64,000 nucleotides of DNA from Ardenticatenia bacterium (lineage in GTDB: Bacteria; Chloroflexota; Anaerolineae; Ardenticatenales; Ardenticatenaceae), in the NCBI GenBank assembly GCA_030949995.1, contig JAUZRY010000087.1, positions 1-64,000 on the forward strand, in the 5' to 3' direction. Under the pieces are notes generated by a model. That model was not told the DNA's origin, made no database searches, and worked only from the letters and a program-made list of their open reading frames with translations. The translations under genes and the position numbers were made by a program. Shown piece by piece: positions 1 to 9,997 of this stretch (positions are counted from its first letter, which is position 1; the number at the start of each line of letters is the position of its first letter).

Positions 1-842
1 GGGAACCCGGCGGCGTGCGGCGGTTTGAGGCTATTTTGGCAGACATCGCACCCGAGCCCACCAGCCACGGGAGATCAACTGGCTGCCGCCTCTCGGGGCG
101 TGCACGTGCTCTGTGACAAGCCCATGGCGACCACGCTCGCCGAGGCGGACGCCATCGTGGAGGAGGCCCGCCGCGCCGGCATCAAGCTCATGGTGCCCTT
201 CAACCCCCGTTTCCAACTGCCCGTCATGCGCTGCAAGCACGAGCTAGACACCGGACAAGCGGGCAAGCTGGTGGCTATTTACGCAGTGAAGTACGGGAAG
301 CTGCCCACATGGGCGCCGGGCCCCCAACGCGCTGACTGGTTCCTGAACCCACGCCAGGCCGGGGGAGGGGGCTTCTTGGACATCGGCATTCACGCCGTGG
401 ACGCCCTGAGGTGGCTGGCCGGCGCCGAGGCCACGCGTGTCCACGCCCACATGGCCACCTGTGTCCACCCACTGGAGGCCGAAGACTTGGGCGTCATGAC
501 CGTGAATTTGCCAACGGCGTGGTGGGAGTGCTCAGTGCGGGGTGGGTCAACCCCAAGGAGGCTCCCTCTTGGCTGGACGTGCGCTTCGAGGTGTTAGCCA
601 CCAAGCGCACCTATCTGATCGACAGCCCATATCATGCCTTCACCCTTTATGGGCCCACAGGCACGGAGGTTCGCCCCTGGTGGCGGCGAGATGTGGACGG
701 CCTAGTGAATGAATTCATCCACGCCATCTTGGAGGACCGCGAGCCGGCCATCACTGGCGAGGATGGTCGGGCGGCCTTGGCCATTGTGTTGGCCGCCTAC
801 GAATCAGCCCGTTTGGGCCGGCCTGTCGTCCCAACGTTATAG
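1..842 (+). CDS. Gfo/Idh/MocA-family NAD(P)-dependent oxidoreductase, 5'-truncated, frameshifted
   Basis: The visible part starts inside the Rossmann domain. The motif [13 protein letters not shown] is the family's conserved HV(L)CEKP segment, whose lysine contacts cofactor and substrate. The next domain carries [19 protein letters not shown], the family's G-x-L-x-D-x-G-x-H-x(2)-D motif with the catalytic Asp/His. The reading frame breaks near 504: inserting one G after GTG rejoins DLGVMTV to [11 protein letters not shown] second indel near 80 is likely, because the frame upstream reads APEPTSHG. The nucleotide-binding GxGxxG lies outside the window. The substrate (sugar, inositol or other) cannot be told. 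The stop overlaps that of the convergent YggT gene by three bases. Confidence 0.8.
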
Positions 843-1120
843 GGCCATGGCCCGAAGTGTTTCGACAATGATGGACTGCACCACTTGGAGCACGAGAATG
901 GCCACGATGGGGCTGATGTCCACCATGCCGATGGGCGGAATGAGGCGCCGGAATGGTTCCAAAATGGGATCGGTCACGCGGTACAGAAATTGGACGATCG
1001 GATGATAGGGGGATCCACGTGGATGCCGAGCAATGGCAACCACGAGAGCAGGATGCGGGCGAAAATTGCTAGGTCAAGCAGGTAGAAGAAGAGGTTGACC
1101 AGGTCAATGAGAGCACCCAT
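837..1120 (-). CDS. YggT-family integral membrane protein, one frameshift
   Basis: Small two-helix membrane protein, about 94 residues once corrected. The N-terminal half ([20 protein letters not shown]) is a hydrophobic helix; the C-terminal half has [19 protein letters not shown], the YggT signature, and a second helix. The halves lie in different frames. Adding one C to the C5 run (plus-strand G5 at 1008-1012) joins them and gives exactly 95 codons. It follows yggS by 32 bases on the same strand. The yggS-yggT pairing is common near cell-division genes in many phyla; YggT is linked to osmotic tolerance and membrane integrity but has no defined reaction. Confidence 0.8.
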
Positions 1121-1152
1121 TGATTTCCCCCGTACTTCTGCTGTCTCAGCGC

Positions 1153-1890
1153 TTAGAGGCTCCGTGGCCCTAGAATAGCGGTGCCGATGCGCACCAGCGT
1201 GGCCCCTTCTTCAACAGCCACTTCAAAGTCGTTGGACATGCCCATGGAGAGTTCACGCCAGTTCGCCTCCGGGAACTCCCGAACGAGTTGGTCTCGCAGC
1301 CGGCGCAAGGCCACAAAGTGGGGACGCGCTTCTTCAGGGTCGGCCACCAGAGGCGCGAGAGTCATCAGGCCATGAACCCGAATGTGCGGCAGTTCCAGAA
1401 TGGCCCGCACCTCGTCCAGAAATGGCCCCACGTGGTCCGGTGATATGACGGGAAAGCCGTACTTGGTCGCCTCTCCGCTGACATTGACCTCCAGCAACAC
1501 GTCAACGTGGTCCACGCCGGCCATGTGGGCGCGCTTGTCCAGCTCACGCGCCAGCCGCACCGAGTCCACCGAGTGCACCAGGGCGAATCGACCCACCACG
1601 TGGCGTGCCTTGCGCCGCTGGACATGACCAACCATGTGCCAGCACACGTCGGCCACGTCGGCCAGGGCCTGCTGTTTGTCCAGGGCTTCGTGGACCCGGT
1701 TCTCCCCTATCTCCCGGACTCCACACGCATAGAGCGCCCGGATAGTCTCCGGCGGGTGAGTCTTGGTGATCACCACCAGCCTCACCTCGGCAGCCGACCG
1801 ACCGGCGCGCTGGGCCGCCGAGGCTATTCGTTCCCTCACGCGATCCAGGTTGGCCTGCAGGGCACTGCACTCCATTGGGTCACACCACAT
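1153..1890 (-). CDS. yggS: YggS/PROSC-family pyridoxal phosphate homeostasis protein
   Basis: Fold-type III PLP-binding protein of 245 residues (family about 230). VVITKTHP carries the PLP lysine, and [11 protein letters not shown] matches the family's GENxxQE segment. LMTLAPL and [16 protein letters not shown], the phosphate-binding region, are intact. The family buffers free pyridoxal phosphate in the cytoplasm and affects amino acid metabolism; it has no known catalytic turnover. Two in-frame ATGs five codons apart (1890 and 1875) could start it. Neither has a clear Shine-Dalgarno sequence; [10 protein letters not shown] at 1875 fits the usual family length better. Confidence 0.9.
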   Translation of the reverse strand: MWCDPMECSALQANLDRVRERIASAAQRAGRSAAEVRLVVITKTHPPETIRALYACGVREIGENRVHEALDKQQALADVADVCWHMVGHVQRRKARHVVGRFALVHSVDSVRLARELDKRAHMAGVDHVDVLLEVNVSGEATKYGFPVISPDHVGPFLDEVRAILELPHIRVHGLMTLAPLVADPEEARPHFVALRRLRDQLVREFPEANWRELSMGMSNDFEVAVEEGATLVRIGTAILGPRSL

Positions 1891-1922
1891 GCGGACACAT
1901 GAGGCTCATGTTGACGGGCTAC

Positions 1923-1951
1923 ATTGTACCCGGAAATACTCCTTTTGACGA
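1923..1951 (-). promoter_or_regulatory. Possible promoter of yggS
   Basis: On the minus strand TCGTCA (1951-1946) and TACAAT (1928-1923) are separated by 17 bases. The -10 is one mismatch from consensus; the -35 is weak. It lies about 35 bases upstream of the yggS start. Confidence 0.3.
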
Positions 1952-1996
1952 AGTGACAGGTTCCCTTGACGGCGGGGCAAGTTTCGTCCGGACGGA

Positions 1997-2740
1997 CTAG
2001 CGCGCCGGCACTTTGATCTCCTGGCCTATGCGCAAGCGCCTGGGATCGAGTCCTGGGTTGAGAGCCAGGATGTCGTCCACGGTGACGCCGTAGCGGCGCG
2101 CAATGGTGCCTAGAATTTCCCCTTGCTGGACCACGTGGATAATGACTGCTGAAGTTGCCGTGGGCTCCGGCGTGGGCGTGGGCGCCGCCTGTGGTGTTTC
2201 GGCTGGCAAGGGCGTGGTGGCTTCTGGTGTGGGCGTGGGCAGGGGGATGAGCAGCTCTTGGCCAACCCGCAGGAAGTCATTTGCCAAGCTGTTAGCCTCC
2301 CGGATGGCCTCCACGGTGACGCCGTACTGGTTGGCAATTTCCAGGAGCACCTCTCCCTCCTGGACAACGTGAATGAGGGTGGCCGGCGTCGGCGATGTGG
2401 TGGGCGTATTTGTGACCTCCGGCGTGGGAGAAGGGGACGGCGTGGGCGTGGGCGTGACGGTAGGCGATGCCGTTGGCGGGAAGGTCGGCAACGGGGAGCG
2501 GGCCGACGTGGCCGTAGTAGTCGGAGTTGGTGTGGCGATGGAGGGCAGTTGACTTGCTGCCACCACGCCCACGAAGAGGAGCGTGATGGCCAGGGCAATC
2601 AAGTCGGTGAAAAAGACGGCGCTGCGGGACCACCCTGCACGGCCCTGCTGGCGCCAGCGTTGCCACAGGAGGCCGGCAAAGCCCACAGCAATCATGGCCC
2701 CTACGAGGAGAACGGGCCATTTGACGCGCAAGCCATCCAT
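1997..2740 (-). CDS. Membrane-anchored protein with two LysM domains
   Basis: Likely peptidoglycan- or glycan-binding envelope protein of 247 residues. The chosen ATG has a strong AGAGGAAGG site just upstream; an ATG 41 codons earlier (2863) has none. Residues 8-26 and 43-62 are membrane helices. A Thr/Pro-rich linker spans about 68-121. LysM repeat 1 is at 123-167 (IHVVQEGEVLLEIANQYGV) and LysM repeat 2 at 201-246 (IHVVQQGEILGTIARRYGV), joined by a second TP linker. LysM modules bind N-acetylglucosamine-containing glycans. It sits directly downstream of the glycosyltransferase gene on the same strand, so a shared envelope role is possible but unproven. Confidence 0.85.
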   Translation of the reverse strand: MDGLRVKWPVLLVGAMIAVGFAGLLWQRWRQQGRAGWSRSAVFFTDLIALAITLLFVGVVAASQLPSIATPTPTTTATSARSPLPTFPPTASPTVTPTPTPSPSPTPEVTNTPTTSPTPATLIHVVQEGEVLLEIANQYGVTVEAIREANSLANDFLRVGQELLIPLPTPTPEATTPLPAETPQAAPTPTPEPTATSAVIIHVVQQGEILGTIARRYGVTVDDILALNPGLDPRRLRIGQEIKVPAR

Positions 2741-2866
2741 GTCTGCCTTCCTCTGCCTCACGAGCCGGCGCCAGAGGGCGCCACTTTTTCGGTTCCAGAA
2801 GGCCGGCACCGGGCGTCGGCCCGGACTGATTATACGCCGTTCTGTCCTGTTGTCGAGCCACACGCT

Positions 2867-5167
2867 TCATGGGGCACGGATGGCCAACGCCCCCAGCTCC
2901 ACACGCCGGTCACCAGCCACCAGGAGGAGCCGTGCCGTGCCCTCTGGCACATTCCCTGGCAGAAAGCCCACTTGGGGATCACGCACTATCTCGCCGGCCT
3001 CCCACATCTCTGGCGGATAGCGCCCGTCGGCCGGCACCCATGTCCACGCGGCCACCGTTCGCCCGCCGGGGATCACGACCACGAGGCTGAGAGAGGGGAT
3101 GGCCGGAGCCGGCCGCTCGGCCTTCCAGAAGAGCACCACACTAAGGGGATCGCCCGGAGCCAAGGGCGTTTTAGGAGCGTGGTCGAACCCCAGTTTGTTG
3201 AAGCGCCAGCCCAAAAGGGATACGTCTCCCAAGGCTATGCGCTGGCGAACGGCGGCGTCCAAGGCGTCAGCGGTGGGCGGCACGGCCGGCCGTCGCACCC
3301 GCACGTCGGCCAGGGCAAGGGCATCGTTCCCCCCGTCCAGGGGAAGGCGCGTGCCCGTGGCCTGGTCGTACAACCCCACGATGAGCCGATACGTTCCCGG
3401 CGGCGTGCCTGGCAGTACAGGCACGCCAAGGCGGCCACGATAGGTGCGGCCGGGCTTCCAAGTTTCCGTTGGCGTTGCAGCCGGCGGCCCATCGTATTGG
3501 CCCACGATGTGGTTGCCGCCGTCGAGCAGTTGGGCGAACACGGTGAGGTTCGCCGCCGGTGGCCTCTCGGCCCGCCACACCAGTTCAACGCGCACTGTGT
3601 CTCCGGCAGCGACCTCGTCAGGGGCTACGGCCGCCTGGGTCAACACCACATTCTCGCCGAAACGTGCTTCTACGGGCCTCAGCCGGTCCTCAATGCTGCC
3701 GAACTCGTAGACGGCCAAGCGCACGTTCCCATACCACCGGTCACTGGCCTTGAAGGCATTGGTGTTCAGCCATCCCTCGATGATGCCCTTGGGATCACTC
3801 TCCTGTTGAGCCCAGAGCACAGCGTAGAGCCTGCGGTGACGGCGGGAGATGGCTTCCAGCTCCTGCACTGTGGCCTCCGGGTCAGGTGGGCGCTGGCGGG
3901 GGAGCGGGTAACGGGGTAATGGGCCTTTGTAGTAGTAGTTGAGGATCTCGATCTGGCCGGGCCCCAGGAGCATGATGGCGTCCTCCGGGCTGGCGGTGGC
4001 CTCGATGGTACGGGCGATGCCCCGATAATCGTCTCGCCAGTAGGTGGGATCAGTCCACTCATTGCGCAACGGCCCAACAGCAGCGCCGAACAAAAATCCC
4101 ACGGCGACGAGGCTGACCAACGCCCGCCACGCCGGCCTGTTGCGTAAGCTGGCCATCCCCTGCGCGCCCAAGCCAAGAGCCAAGTGGTAGCCGGGCAAGG
4201 CCACGATGAGGAATTTGGCATCGTAGAAGGGACGGTCGATAGCCGAGAGCATCAACATAAGCGTGGGAGGCACCAGCCACCACGCGAAGATGTGGACTGC
4301 CGCCCAGCCAGTATGGCGGAGCGCCGCGGCCGTGGCCACGATCAGGGCCCAGAAGCCCCACAGCCAAGGGGACCACATGGCGGGCACGCTGGGACCCAAG
4401 CTGAAGGTGCGCATCACCTCTTGCATCAGGAAGTCGGGGCCAAAAGGCTGGCTGATGGCCGGCCAGTTCAGCAGCGTCTGCCGGCTGATGTAGAGCCAGG
4501 GCAAGTACGCGGCAGCCACCGCCACGTGGGCTCCCAACCACCACGCCCAGCGGCCCAGAGGCCACCGCCTCCGCCAAGCCCACAGCGCCCACACCACATT
4601 CTGGGCGACGATCACAGCTCCGCCGAAGTAGTGGGTGTAGGCCACTGCCACGCCCATGAACCACCAGGTCACCAGGCGCCGGGCCGTGGGAGTTCCCAGC
4701 AGGCGCACAAATGCCGCCCAGGAACACGCCCCCAGGAGGGCCATGAGGATGTACATGCGCGTCTCCTGGGAGTAGTGGATGGCGAACGGAGAGAGCGCCG
4801 CGGCGGTTCCGGCCACGATGCTTCCCGGCCATCCTAGCCAGCGCCGGCCCAAGGCGTAGGTCACGGCCACGAGCAGGGTGCCGTACACGGTGCTCAGCCC
4901 GCGCACGGCGAAGACGCTCGTGCCGGTCAGGGACACCCAAGCGTGCAGGGTGAAGTAGTACAGGGGCGGGTGGATGTCACGCGATGCATCTTGGGCAATG
5001 CGGACGAGGGGGCGGGGCGCCAAGGCCACGCTGGTGCCCTCATCGGCCCACAAACTCTGAATGTCCAGGCCGTAGGTGCGCAGGGCGAAGGCCAGGAGAA
5101 CGAGTCCCAGGCCGACAAGCAAGTGTTCACCGGGCCGACGGTGTTCCCGTTGCCTCATTCGGCTCAC
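2867..5167 (-). CDS. GT-C (GT39/ArnT-like) membrane glycosyltransferase with C-terminal beta-sandwich region
   Basis: A 766-residue polytopic membrane protein. The first outer loop has SLWADEGTS (acidic pair near 42-43) and DIHPPLYYFTLHAW. Both are typical of lipid-phosphate-sugar-dependent GT-C enzymes, in which the first-loop acidic residue is catalytic. SQETRMYILMALLG marks the next conserved helix. Several more helices run to about residue 380. After these comes a soluble extracytoplasmic region (about 480-766) of predicted beta strands without clear catalytic motifs. Such enzymes transfer sugars from polyprenyl phosphate donors to proteins or glycans outside the membrane; donor and acceptor are unknown. 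Its ATG overlaps the stop of the upstream hydrolase gene (ATGA), indicating translational coupling. Confidence 0.85.
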   Translation of the reverse strand: MSRMRQREHRRPGEHLLVGLGLVLLAFALRTYGLDIQSLWADEGTSVALAPRPLVRIAQDASRDIHPPLYYFTLHAWVSLTGTSVFAVRGLSTVYGTLLVAVTYALGRRWLGWPGSIVAGTAAALSPFAIHYSQETRMYILMALLGACSWAAFVRLLGTPTARRLVTWWFMGVAVAYTHYFGGAVIVAQNVVWALWAWRRRWPLGRWAWWLGAHVAVAAAYLPWLYISRQTLLNWPAISQPFGPDFLMQEVMRTFSLGPSVPAMWSPWLWGFWALIVATAAALRHTGWAAVHIFAWWLVPPTLMLMLSAIDRPFYDAKFLIVALPGYHLALGLGAQGMASLRNRPAWRALVSLVAVGFLFGAAVGPLRNEWTDPTYWRDDYRGIARTIEATASPEDAIMLLGPGQIEILNYYYKGPLPRYPLPRQRPPDPEATVQELEAISRRHRRLYAVLWAQQESDPKGIIEGWLNTNAFKASDRWYGNVRLAVYEFGSIEDRLRPVEARFGENVVLTQAAVAPDEVAAGDTVRVELVWRAERPPAANLTVFAQLLDGGNHIVGQYDGPPAATPTETWKPGRTYRGRLGVPVLPGTPPGTYRLIVGLYDQATGTRLPLDGGNDALALADVRVRRPAVPPTADALDAAVRQRIALGDVSLLGWRFNKLGFDHAPKTPLAPGDPLSVVLFWKAERPAPAIPSLSLVVVIPGGRTVAAWTWVPADGRYPPEMWEAGEIVRDPQVGFLPGNVPEGTARLLLVAGDRRVELGALAIRAP

Positions 5168-6778
5168 TCCGGCCGAACGATCAGTCCGTCTACGCCGAGC
5201 TCTCCTTCCACCACGTCGACGCGCACGGTGTGGCGTCCTGGCCCAAGCTCCTCAGCCAACAGGAGAAACACGGGATCTGTGGTCTCATTGCCCGTCACGA
5301 GCAGTTCGCGAGGGGCGCGCTCCCCCACGCGGACCTTGAGACGGGCGGCAAAGCCGGGGCGCACGACGAGCACGGCCGCGCGCCCTTGGACGCCGAAAGT
5401 CAGCACAGCGCCCTCACGGCCCAGGGCATACCCCCCCAGCACGGCGCGCTCATCTTTCCGCTGTTCCCAAGGCCCCTCGTAGGAGAGAGCCCACTCCGTC
5501 TCCTGGTGGTACCCCTGGTACAATGTGGGTTGCAACGCGGTCAGAAAGGCGCGCAGGGCTTCGTAAGCCGGCGTGGGCGTGAAGTCAGGCTCCACCAGGC
5601 GGAAGTAGTATTGAGGGCGGTCGGCCTCACGGTCGTCGGCTTGTTTGAAGAACCAATAGGTGACGACGCCCATCCAAGGCCACTCCTGCCAAATGCGCTC
5701 GAGGGCCTCCACGGCATAGCGAGCACGTTGGGCCTCCGAGGTGCGGCCGAAGAGGGGCACAACTCCCTCAGGCGCCGAGTTCCACCCCACTTCACTGGCC
5801 CAGATGGCCTTCTCACCGTCGCCGTTGCGGAGCATGATGTCACGGATGTAGATGGGCCGGGAGAAATTGAGGACGCGCGGTCTCATGCGGCGGTCGTAGG
5901 GACCACTCCAGAGGCCGTAGTCCTGGACGGCCAGCACGTCGAACCACTGCGCGGCGCCCGCGTCGTAGAGACGCTGGAGGAAGAGGAAGTCGTTCAGGTC
6001 CCGCTGGGTGAGCTCGATGGTGGGCGCCAGGGGAGCCGTGAGGATCACGGCGTCGGGGTCCACGGCCTTGATACACGTGAACCCAACTTGGAGCAGGCGG
6101 GCGTATCCTTCCGGGCTGACAGCATATGTGCCCCACTCGGGGAAAATGTTGGGTTCATTCCAGATCTGATAGTAGCGGATGCGCCCCCGGTAGCGCCGGG
6201 CCACGGCTTGCACGTAGTCGCAGAAATCCTGGGAGGTTGTCCGGGGGAGCCTGAGGGCCCACCTCGTTTCCCCGCGCCCTGGCCCACGCCGGCGGGTTGG
6301 AAAGGCGGGCGATAATGGTGAGCTCGTGAGCTTCAGCGCGTTCCACAATGTAGTCGTACTTGATCCAGGCATTGCGGATCTCCCGGTTGCGCAGGTCCAC
6401 AAACCAGCCCTTTCGGTGGATCTCCAGGTCCTCCCAGGGAAACTCTTGGCGGATCCAGCGGAAGCCGGCCGCCTCGATCAGGGCCAGTGTCCGCTCGACG
6501 CGGCGGGGATCAGTCTCGTTCTGGAGGAAGGTGTTGACGCCGAAGGGGAAGAGGTCAGCGTGGCGCACAGGCCGCAATGGTTCAGTAGCCGGCCGGGGAC
6601 GCAGGTAGCCACTCACCAGGTGGCCAAGCGCCCGCACTTGGGCGGCGAGGAGCTCTTCGCCCGTCTGGGCGCGCAGCCAACGGCGCAGGACATCCTGTCG
6701 TGTCCACGTGCCGACGGCAACCAGGGCCAACAGCGCTCCCAGGAGCAGGCGCCCGAGGAGGCGCGTGTGCGAGCCCAT
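5164..6778 (-). CDS. Membrane-anchored clan-A glycoside hydrolase (GH39/GH5-like), one frameshift
   Basis: About 537 residues after correction. The ATG at 6778 has GAGGTG six bases upstream; an N-terminal helix (LLGRLLLGALLALVAVGTW) anchors it. A TIM-barrel follows: FGVNTFLQNETDP, YYQIWNEPNIFPEWG (acid/base Glu of the W-N-E-P motif) and IWASEVGWNSAPEG (probable nucleophile Glu). A C-terminal beta domain ends in VDGLIVRPE. The frame breaks at the plus-strand GGGGG at 6243-6247; removing one base joins APPDN to TSQDFCDYVQ and gives exactly 538 codons. It is translationally coupled to the downstream GT-C enzyme, suggesting joint work on one extracellular glycan. The exact GH family and substrate cannot be told from motifs alone. 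Confidence 0.8.
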
Positions 6779-6786
6779 CGTGCACC

Positions 6787-7950
6787 TCAACCGCGCAGTC
6801 GAATCAGCCGTTCGGCAGCCGCTTCCAGCGTCGCCCACCGTTTACAGAACGTGAAGCGTACCAGGTGGCGCCCCTCGTGCTTGTTGATGTAGAAGGCCGT
6901 CGGCGGAATGGCCGCAACGCCGACTTCGGTGACAAGATGGCGGCAGAAGGCCACGTCATCGGGGAAGTCGGTCTCCCCAATGTCCACGAGGACAAAGTAG
7001 GTACCCTCCGGCACGTAGGCTGGCAAGCCGATCTGGGCGAAGAGATCGAGCATGAAATCACGACGGGCCTGGTAGTCGCGGCGCAGCGCCTCAAAGTAGT
7101 CGTCGCCGGCACGGAGGGCCACGGCGATGGCCTCCTGGAGGGGCGTGGCACCAGCGAAGGTGATGAACTGGTGGGTGCGCCGCACGGCCGGCGCCAGGTG
7201 GGCAGGGGTGATGGCCCACCCCACCTTCCACCCTGTGAGGCTAAACGTCTTGCCCGCACTGCTGATCGTGATGGTGCGCTCCCACATGCCGGGCAACGAG
7301 GCCAAGCGCAGGTGCCGGTGGCCGTCGAAGACAATGTGTTCGTAGACCTCATCGGTGATGGCCACCACGTCGTGGGCGTGACAGAGCTCGGCGATCAGCG
7401 CCAACTCTTGCCGGGTGAAGACGTGGCCAGTGGGGTTGTGTGGGGTGTTCACAATGATAGCCCGGGTGCGGGGGCCAAAGGCAGCCCGCAACTCGTCGGC
7501 CGGCACGCGGAAGTCCGGCGGCCGCAGGGTGACAACACGCGCCTTTCCCCCGGCCATGCGCACGGCCGGCAGGTAGGAGTCATAGAAGGGCTCAAAGAGT
7601 ATCACTTCGTCCCCCGGGTTGATGACCCCCAGGATAGCCGCGAAAACAGCCTCCGTGGCCCCACAGGTAACGGTGATGTGTGCATCTGGGTCGAGCTCCA
7701 TGGCGTAGAAGCGCCGGCTGTGTTCGGCCAGGGCGTGGCGCAGGGTAGCTTGGCCGTGCATGAGGGCGTATTGGTTTAGGTCACGTGTAATGGCGTCGCA
7801 GGCAGCCTCTTTGGCCAAGTGAAAGCCTGGAAAGTCGGGAAACGCTTGGCCCAAGTTGACGGCTTGGTATTGGGTGGCCAGGCGGCTCATCTCCGTGAAA
7901 ATTGTCGTGCTCGTACCTCGGATGCGCTCGGCCAGGTAGCGCTCTTGCAT
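6787..7950 (-). CDS. Class I/II PLP-dependent aminotransferase
   Basis: A 387-residue fold-type I aminotransferase. VNTPHNPTGHVFT, ITDEVYEHIVFDG and SSAGKTFSLTGWKVGW (Schiff-base Lys) are all intact, and the C-terminal VRFTFCKR supplies the carboxylate-binding Arg. Overall the pattern (LGQAFPDFPGF, QYALMHGQATLRHALAEH) resembles the kynurenine/glutamine/methionine transaminase group (YbdL, KAT-like) rather than AspC. It probably moves amino groups between methionine, glutamine or aromatic amino acids and 2-oxoacids in the cytoplasm. The ATG is eight bases downstream of the stop for a small membrane ORF. Substrate specificity is inferred. Confidence 0.88.
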   Translation of the reverse strand: MQERYLAERIRGTSTTIFTEMSRLATQYQAVNLGQAFPDFPGFHLAKEAACDAITRDLNQYALMHGQATLRHALAEHSRRFYAMELDPDAHITVTCGATEAVFAAILGVINPGDEVILFEPFYDSYLPAVRMAGGKARVVTLRPPDFRVPADELRAAFGPRTRAIIVNTPHNPTGHVFTRQELALIAELCHAHDVVAITDEVYEHIVFDGHRHLRLASLPGMWERTITISSAGKTFSLTGWKVGWAITPAHLAPAVRRTHQFITFAGATPLQEAIAVALRAGDDYFEALRRDYQARRDFMLDLFAQIGLPAYVPEGTYFVLVDIGETDFPDDVAFCRHLVTEVGVAAIPPTAFYINKHEGRHLVRFTFCKRWATLEAAAERLIRLRG

Positions 7951-7962
7951 TGCTGTCCCCCC

Positions 7963-8145
7963 TCAGCGTTTGGAGAAAAGCAGTGCGCCGACTATGCCAC
8001 ACAAAGCCAATACGGAACATCCTGCCACGAGCACCATCACCATGGCCACGCGCGTGTAGCCGTGGTGGAACTGTTGTTGGTCCACGTAACGGGCCACGTC
8101 CAACGCGAGGGCGACGGCACCCAAGGTGGTTCCTAGTGTGTACAT
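7963..8145 (-). CDS. Small predicted membrane protein, unknown
   Basis: A 60-residue ORF fits tightly between radC (ends 8150) and the aminotransferase (starts 7950). It has two hydrophobic stretches, near residues 4-16 and 34-56 (MVMVLVAGCSVLALCGIVGALL), separated by a short polar loop. No family is recognised. Its compact placement and hydrophobic pattern support a real gene, but length alone is weak evidence. Confidence 0.45.
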   Translation of the reverse strand: MYTLGTTLGAVALALDVARYVDQQQFHHGYTRVAMVMVLVAGCSVLALCGIVGALLFSKR

Positions 8146-8149
8146 GGAT

Positions 8150-8962
8150 TCAACTCCGCTGAGGTGTTGTCAGTGGGGCAAGTATAAACAACTTGGGCGA
8201 AAACGGAAATGGGCTCACTCGAACCCCAAAGCCGCGTTCCCGCAGGCTGACCCACCGGTTGTGGCCAATGATCAGGTGGTCAAGCACATTGATGTCGAGT
8301 AGTCTTCCGGCCGCAACGAGGTCACGGGTGAGGCGGATGTCCTCTCGGCTGGGCGTGGGGTCGCCGGAGGGATGGTTGTGGGCCACAATGAGGGCAGCGG
8401 CATTGGTGCGGATGGCCTCTCGGAAGAGCTCGCCCACGCGCACAACAGCGCCGTTGAGGCTTCCCTTGTACACTGTCGGCGCGCCCATCACGTGGTTGCG
8501 GGTGTCCAGGAGCACAACGCGGAGGATTTCCTGTTCGAGGTGCGCCATGTCGGGCATCAGAAGGGCGGCGGCCTCGTCGGGGCTGGTGATCTTTGGGCGC
8601 TCATCAGGGGTGGAGCGCACAAGGCGACGGCCTAGTTCCAGGGCGGCCAGGAGTTGGGCGGCTTTGGCCGGCCCCAAGCCTTTCACCTGCTGTTGGAGCT
8701 CCACCGGCGTGGTGCGGGCCAGCCCGCGCAGGCCGCCAAAAGAGCGCAGCAAGTGTTGGGCCAATGTGACGACGCTCATGCCCCGAACGCCGGTGCGCAG
8801 CACAATGGCGAGGAGTTCAGCTTCGGAAAGGGCTTGAGCACCTTGAGTCAAGAGGCGCTCGCGAGGACGCTCGCCGTCCGGCAGGTCACGGATCATGAGG
8901 GGGCGGTATTCAACGTGTGCGTCGGACACAGGAGTCACTCCGTCTCTAGGAGCGTCAATCAT
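8150..8962 (-). CDS. radC: RadC-family JAB/MPN-domain protein
   Basis: A 270-residue RadC. The N-terminal region has [15 protein letters not shown] and an HhH-like segment ([19 protein letters not shown]). The C-terminal JAMM metalloprotease-like motif is intact ([15 protein letters not shown]). DNA repair was the original role assigned to RadC, but it is not well supported; the fold suggests a zinc-dependent hydrolase. The C-terminus carries about 20 extra residues after SLRERGFGV, where most members stop. The start overlaps the stop of ftcD by eight bases, so the two are probably cotranscribed; a later ATG (8896) at MIRDLPDGE is an alternative. Confidence 0.9.
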   Translation of the reverse strand: MIDAPRDGVTPVSDAHVEYRPLMIRDLPDGERPRERLLTQGAQALSEAELLAIVLRTGVRGMSVVTLAQHLLRSFGGLRGLARTTPVELQQQVKGLGPAKAAQLLAALELGRRLVRSTPDERPKITSPDEAAALLMPDMAHLEQEILRVVLLDTRNHVMGAPTVYKGSLNGAVVRVGELFREAIRTNAAALIVAHNHPSGDPTPSREDIRLTRDLVAAGRLLDINVLDHLIIGHNRWVSLRERGFGVRVSPFPFSPKLFILAPLTTPQRS

Positions 8963-9854
8963 CCAGCAAGTGGGTTTCGAGCACTTGGGTGAGGCGAAAT
9001 CCTGCTACCTGTAAGTACCATGCGGCCGCTTGCACCCACGCTTCGAGGGGCGCCACGCCCACCAGCTCGGTGTGGGTCACGGTGAGTCCGTAGCGGGCGG
9101 CCTCCCGGCGCACTAGTTCGAGGGCGCGGTGAAGAGGGGTGCGGCGGTAGTCGGTGATGTTCATGGAGACCTGCGCCTGCCCATCCACGAGCACACCCAT
9201 GGCTTGCACGTGTTGAAGGCCGCCACTCGATGCACGTACGGCGCGGGCGATGTGACGGGCTTTTTCCACGTCATCGGTATTCAGGTAGACGTTGAAGGCG
9301 ATGAGGAAAAAGCGTGCTCCCACAGCCGTAGCCCCGGCGGGGCCCACCTTGGTCGGCCCAAAGTCGGGCGTCCGCTCAGGGCGTGTCGCGATCTCCGCCT
9401 TGAGAGCTTCGAATCCTCCTCGGCGAATCGCGGACAGATAGCGACGGTCGGGGCAGGTGGCCGCCTCGCCGTAGAGGTAGACTGGTATGGAGAGTTCCTC
9501 CCCAATGCGCCTGCCAACTTGGCGGGCTAGGGCCACACAGTCGGCCATGCGAACGCCGCGCACAGGGATAAAGGGGATCACGTCGGTGGCCCCAATGCGC
9601 GGGTGGACGCCCTTGTGGGCGCGCAGGTCAATGAGCTGGGCTGCCCTGGCGGCTCCCCGGAAGGCAGCCTCGGCCACGGCGTCAGGCGGGCCAATACAGG
9701 TGACCACTGATCGGTTATGTGAGGCGTCGGTGTGAACATCCAACAGGTGCACGCCCGACACAGCCGTGATGGCCTCCACGATCTGGGCTACCACATCCGG
9801 GCGGCGGCCTTCGCTAAAGTTGGGCACACACTCGACAAGGGGTACGGTTCCCAT
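8955..9854 (-). CDS. ftcD: Glutamate formimidoyltransferase
   Basis: Single-domain formiminotransferase, 299 residues (vertebrate FTCD is a fusion with a cyclodeaminase; bacterial forms are often this short). [16 protein letters not shown] is the conserved N-terminus. [16 protein letters not shown] and [18 protein letters not shown] hold the active-site and substrate-binding His residues. [14 protein letters not shown] is the second-subdomain signature. It transfers the formimino group of formimino-glutamate to tetrahydrofolate in histidine breakdown. No hut genes are visible here, so the pathway context is missing. It is followed by radC with an eight-base overlap. Confidence 0.92.
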   Translation of the reverse strand: MGTVPLVECVPNFSEGRRPDVVAQIVEAITAVSGVHLLDVHTDASHNRSVVTCIGPPDAVAEAAFRGAARAAQLIDLRAHKGVHPRIGATDVIPFIPVRGVRMADCVALARQVGRRIGEELSIPVYLYGEAATCPDRRYLSAIRRGGFEALKAEIATRPERTPDFGPTKVGPAGATAVGARFFLIAFNVYLNTDDVEKARHIARAVRASSGGLQHVQAMGVLVDGQAQVSMNITDYRRTPLHRALELVRREAARYGLTVTHTELVGVAPLEAWVQAAAWYLQVAGFRLTQVLETHLLDD

Positions 9855-9997
9855 CCATCAGGCCAGGGGCACTTCGCCCGAGCACAGGACACTCATTAAG
9901 GCCACCTGTACGTCCTTGTGTGCGACGCCCAGGTGGTCACCACAAGCCCACACGGCAAGGAGAGAGGCGAACGGTCAGCCGTTCCGGGCAAACGTCA

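Noticed and set aside
1985-1994. Palindrome CGTCCGGACG next to the LysM gene stop
   Set aside because: Short GC-rich palindrome without loop, T-tract or recurrence; expected by chance at this composition.
2258-3919. 553-codon open frame on the plus strand
   Set aside because: Runs antisense to the LysM and GT-C genes; Arg/Gly-rich translation without any domain, a by-product of high GC.
4984-6315. 443-codon plus-strand open frame
   Set aside because: Antisense shadow of the GT-C and glycoside hydrolase genes, no recognisable motif.
9855-9997. tRNA gene in the gap before ftcD
   Set aside because: No T-arm GTTCRANNC box or acceptor pairing could be found.
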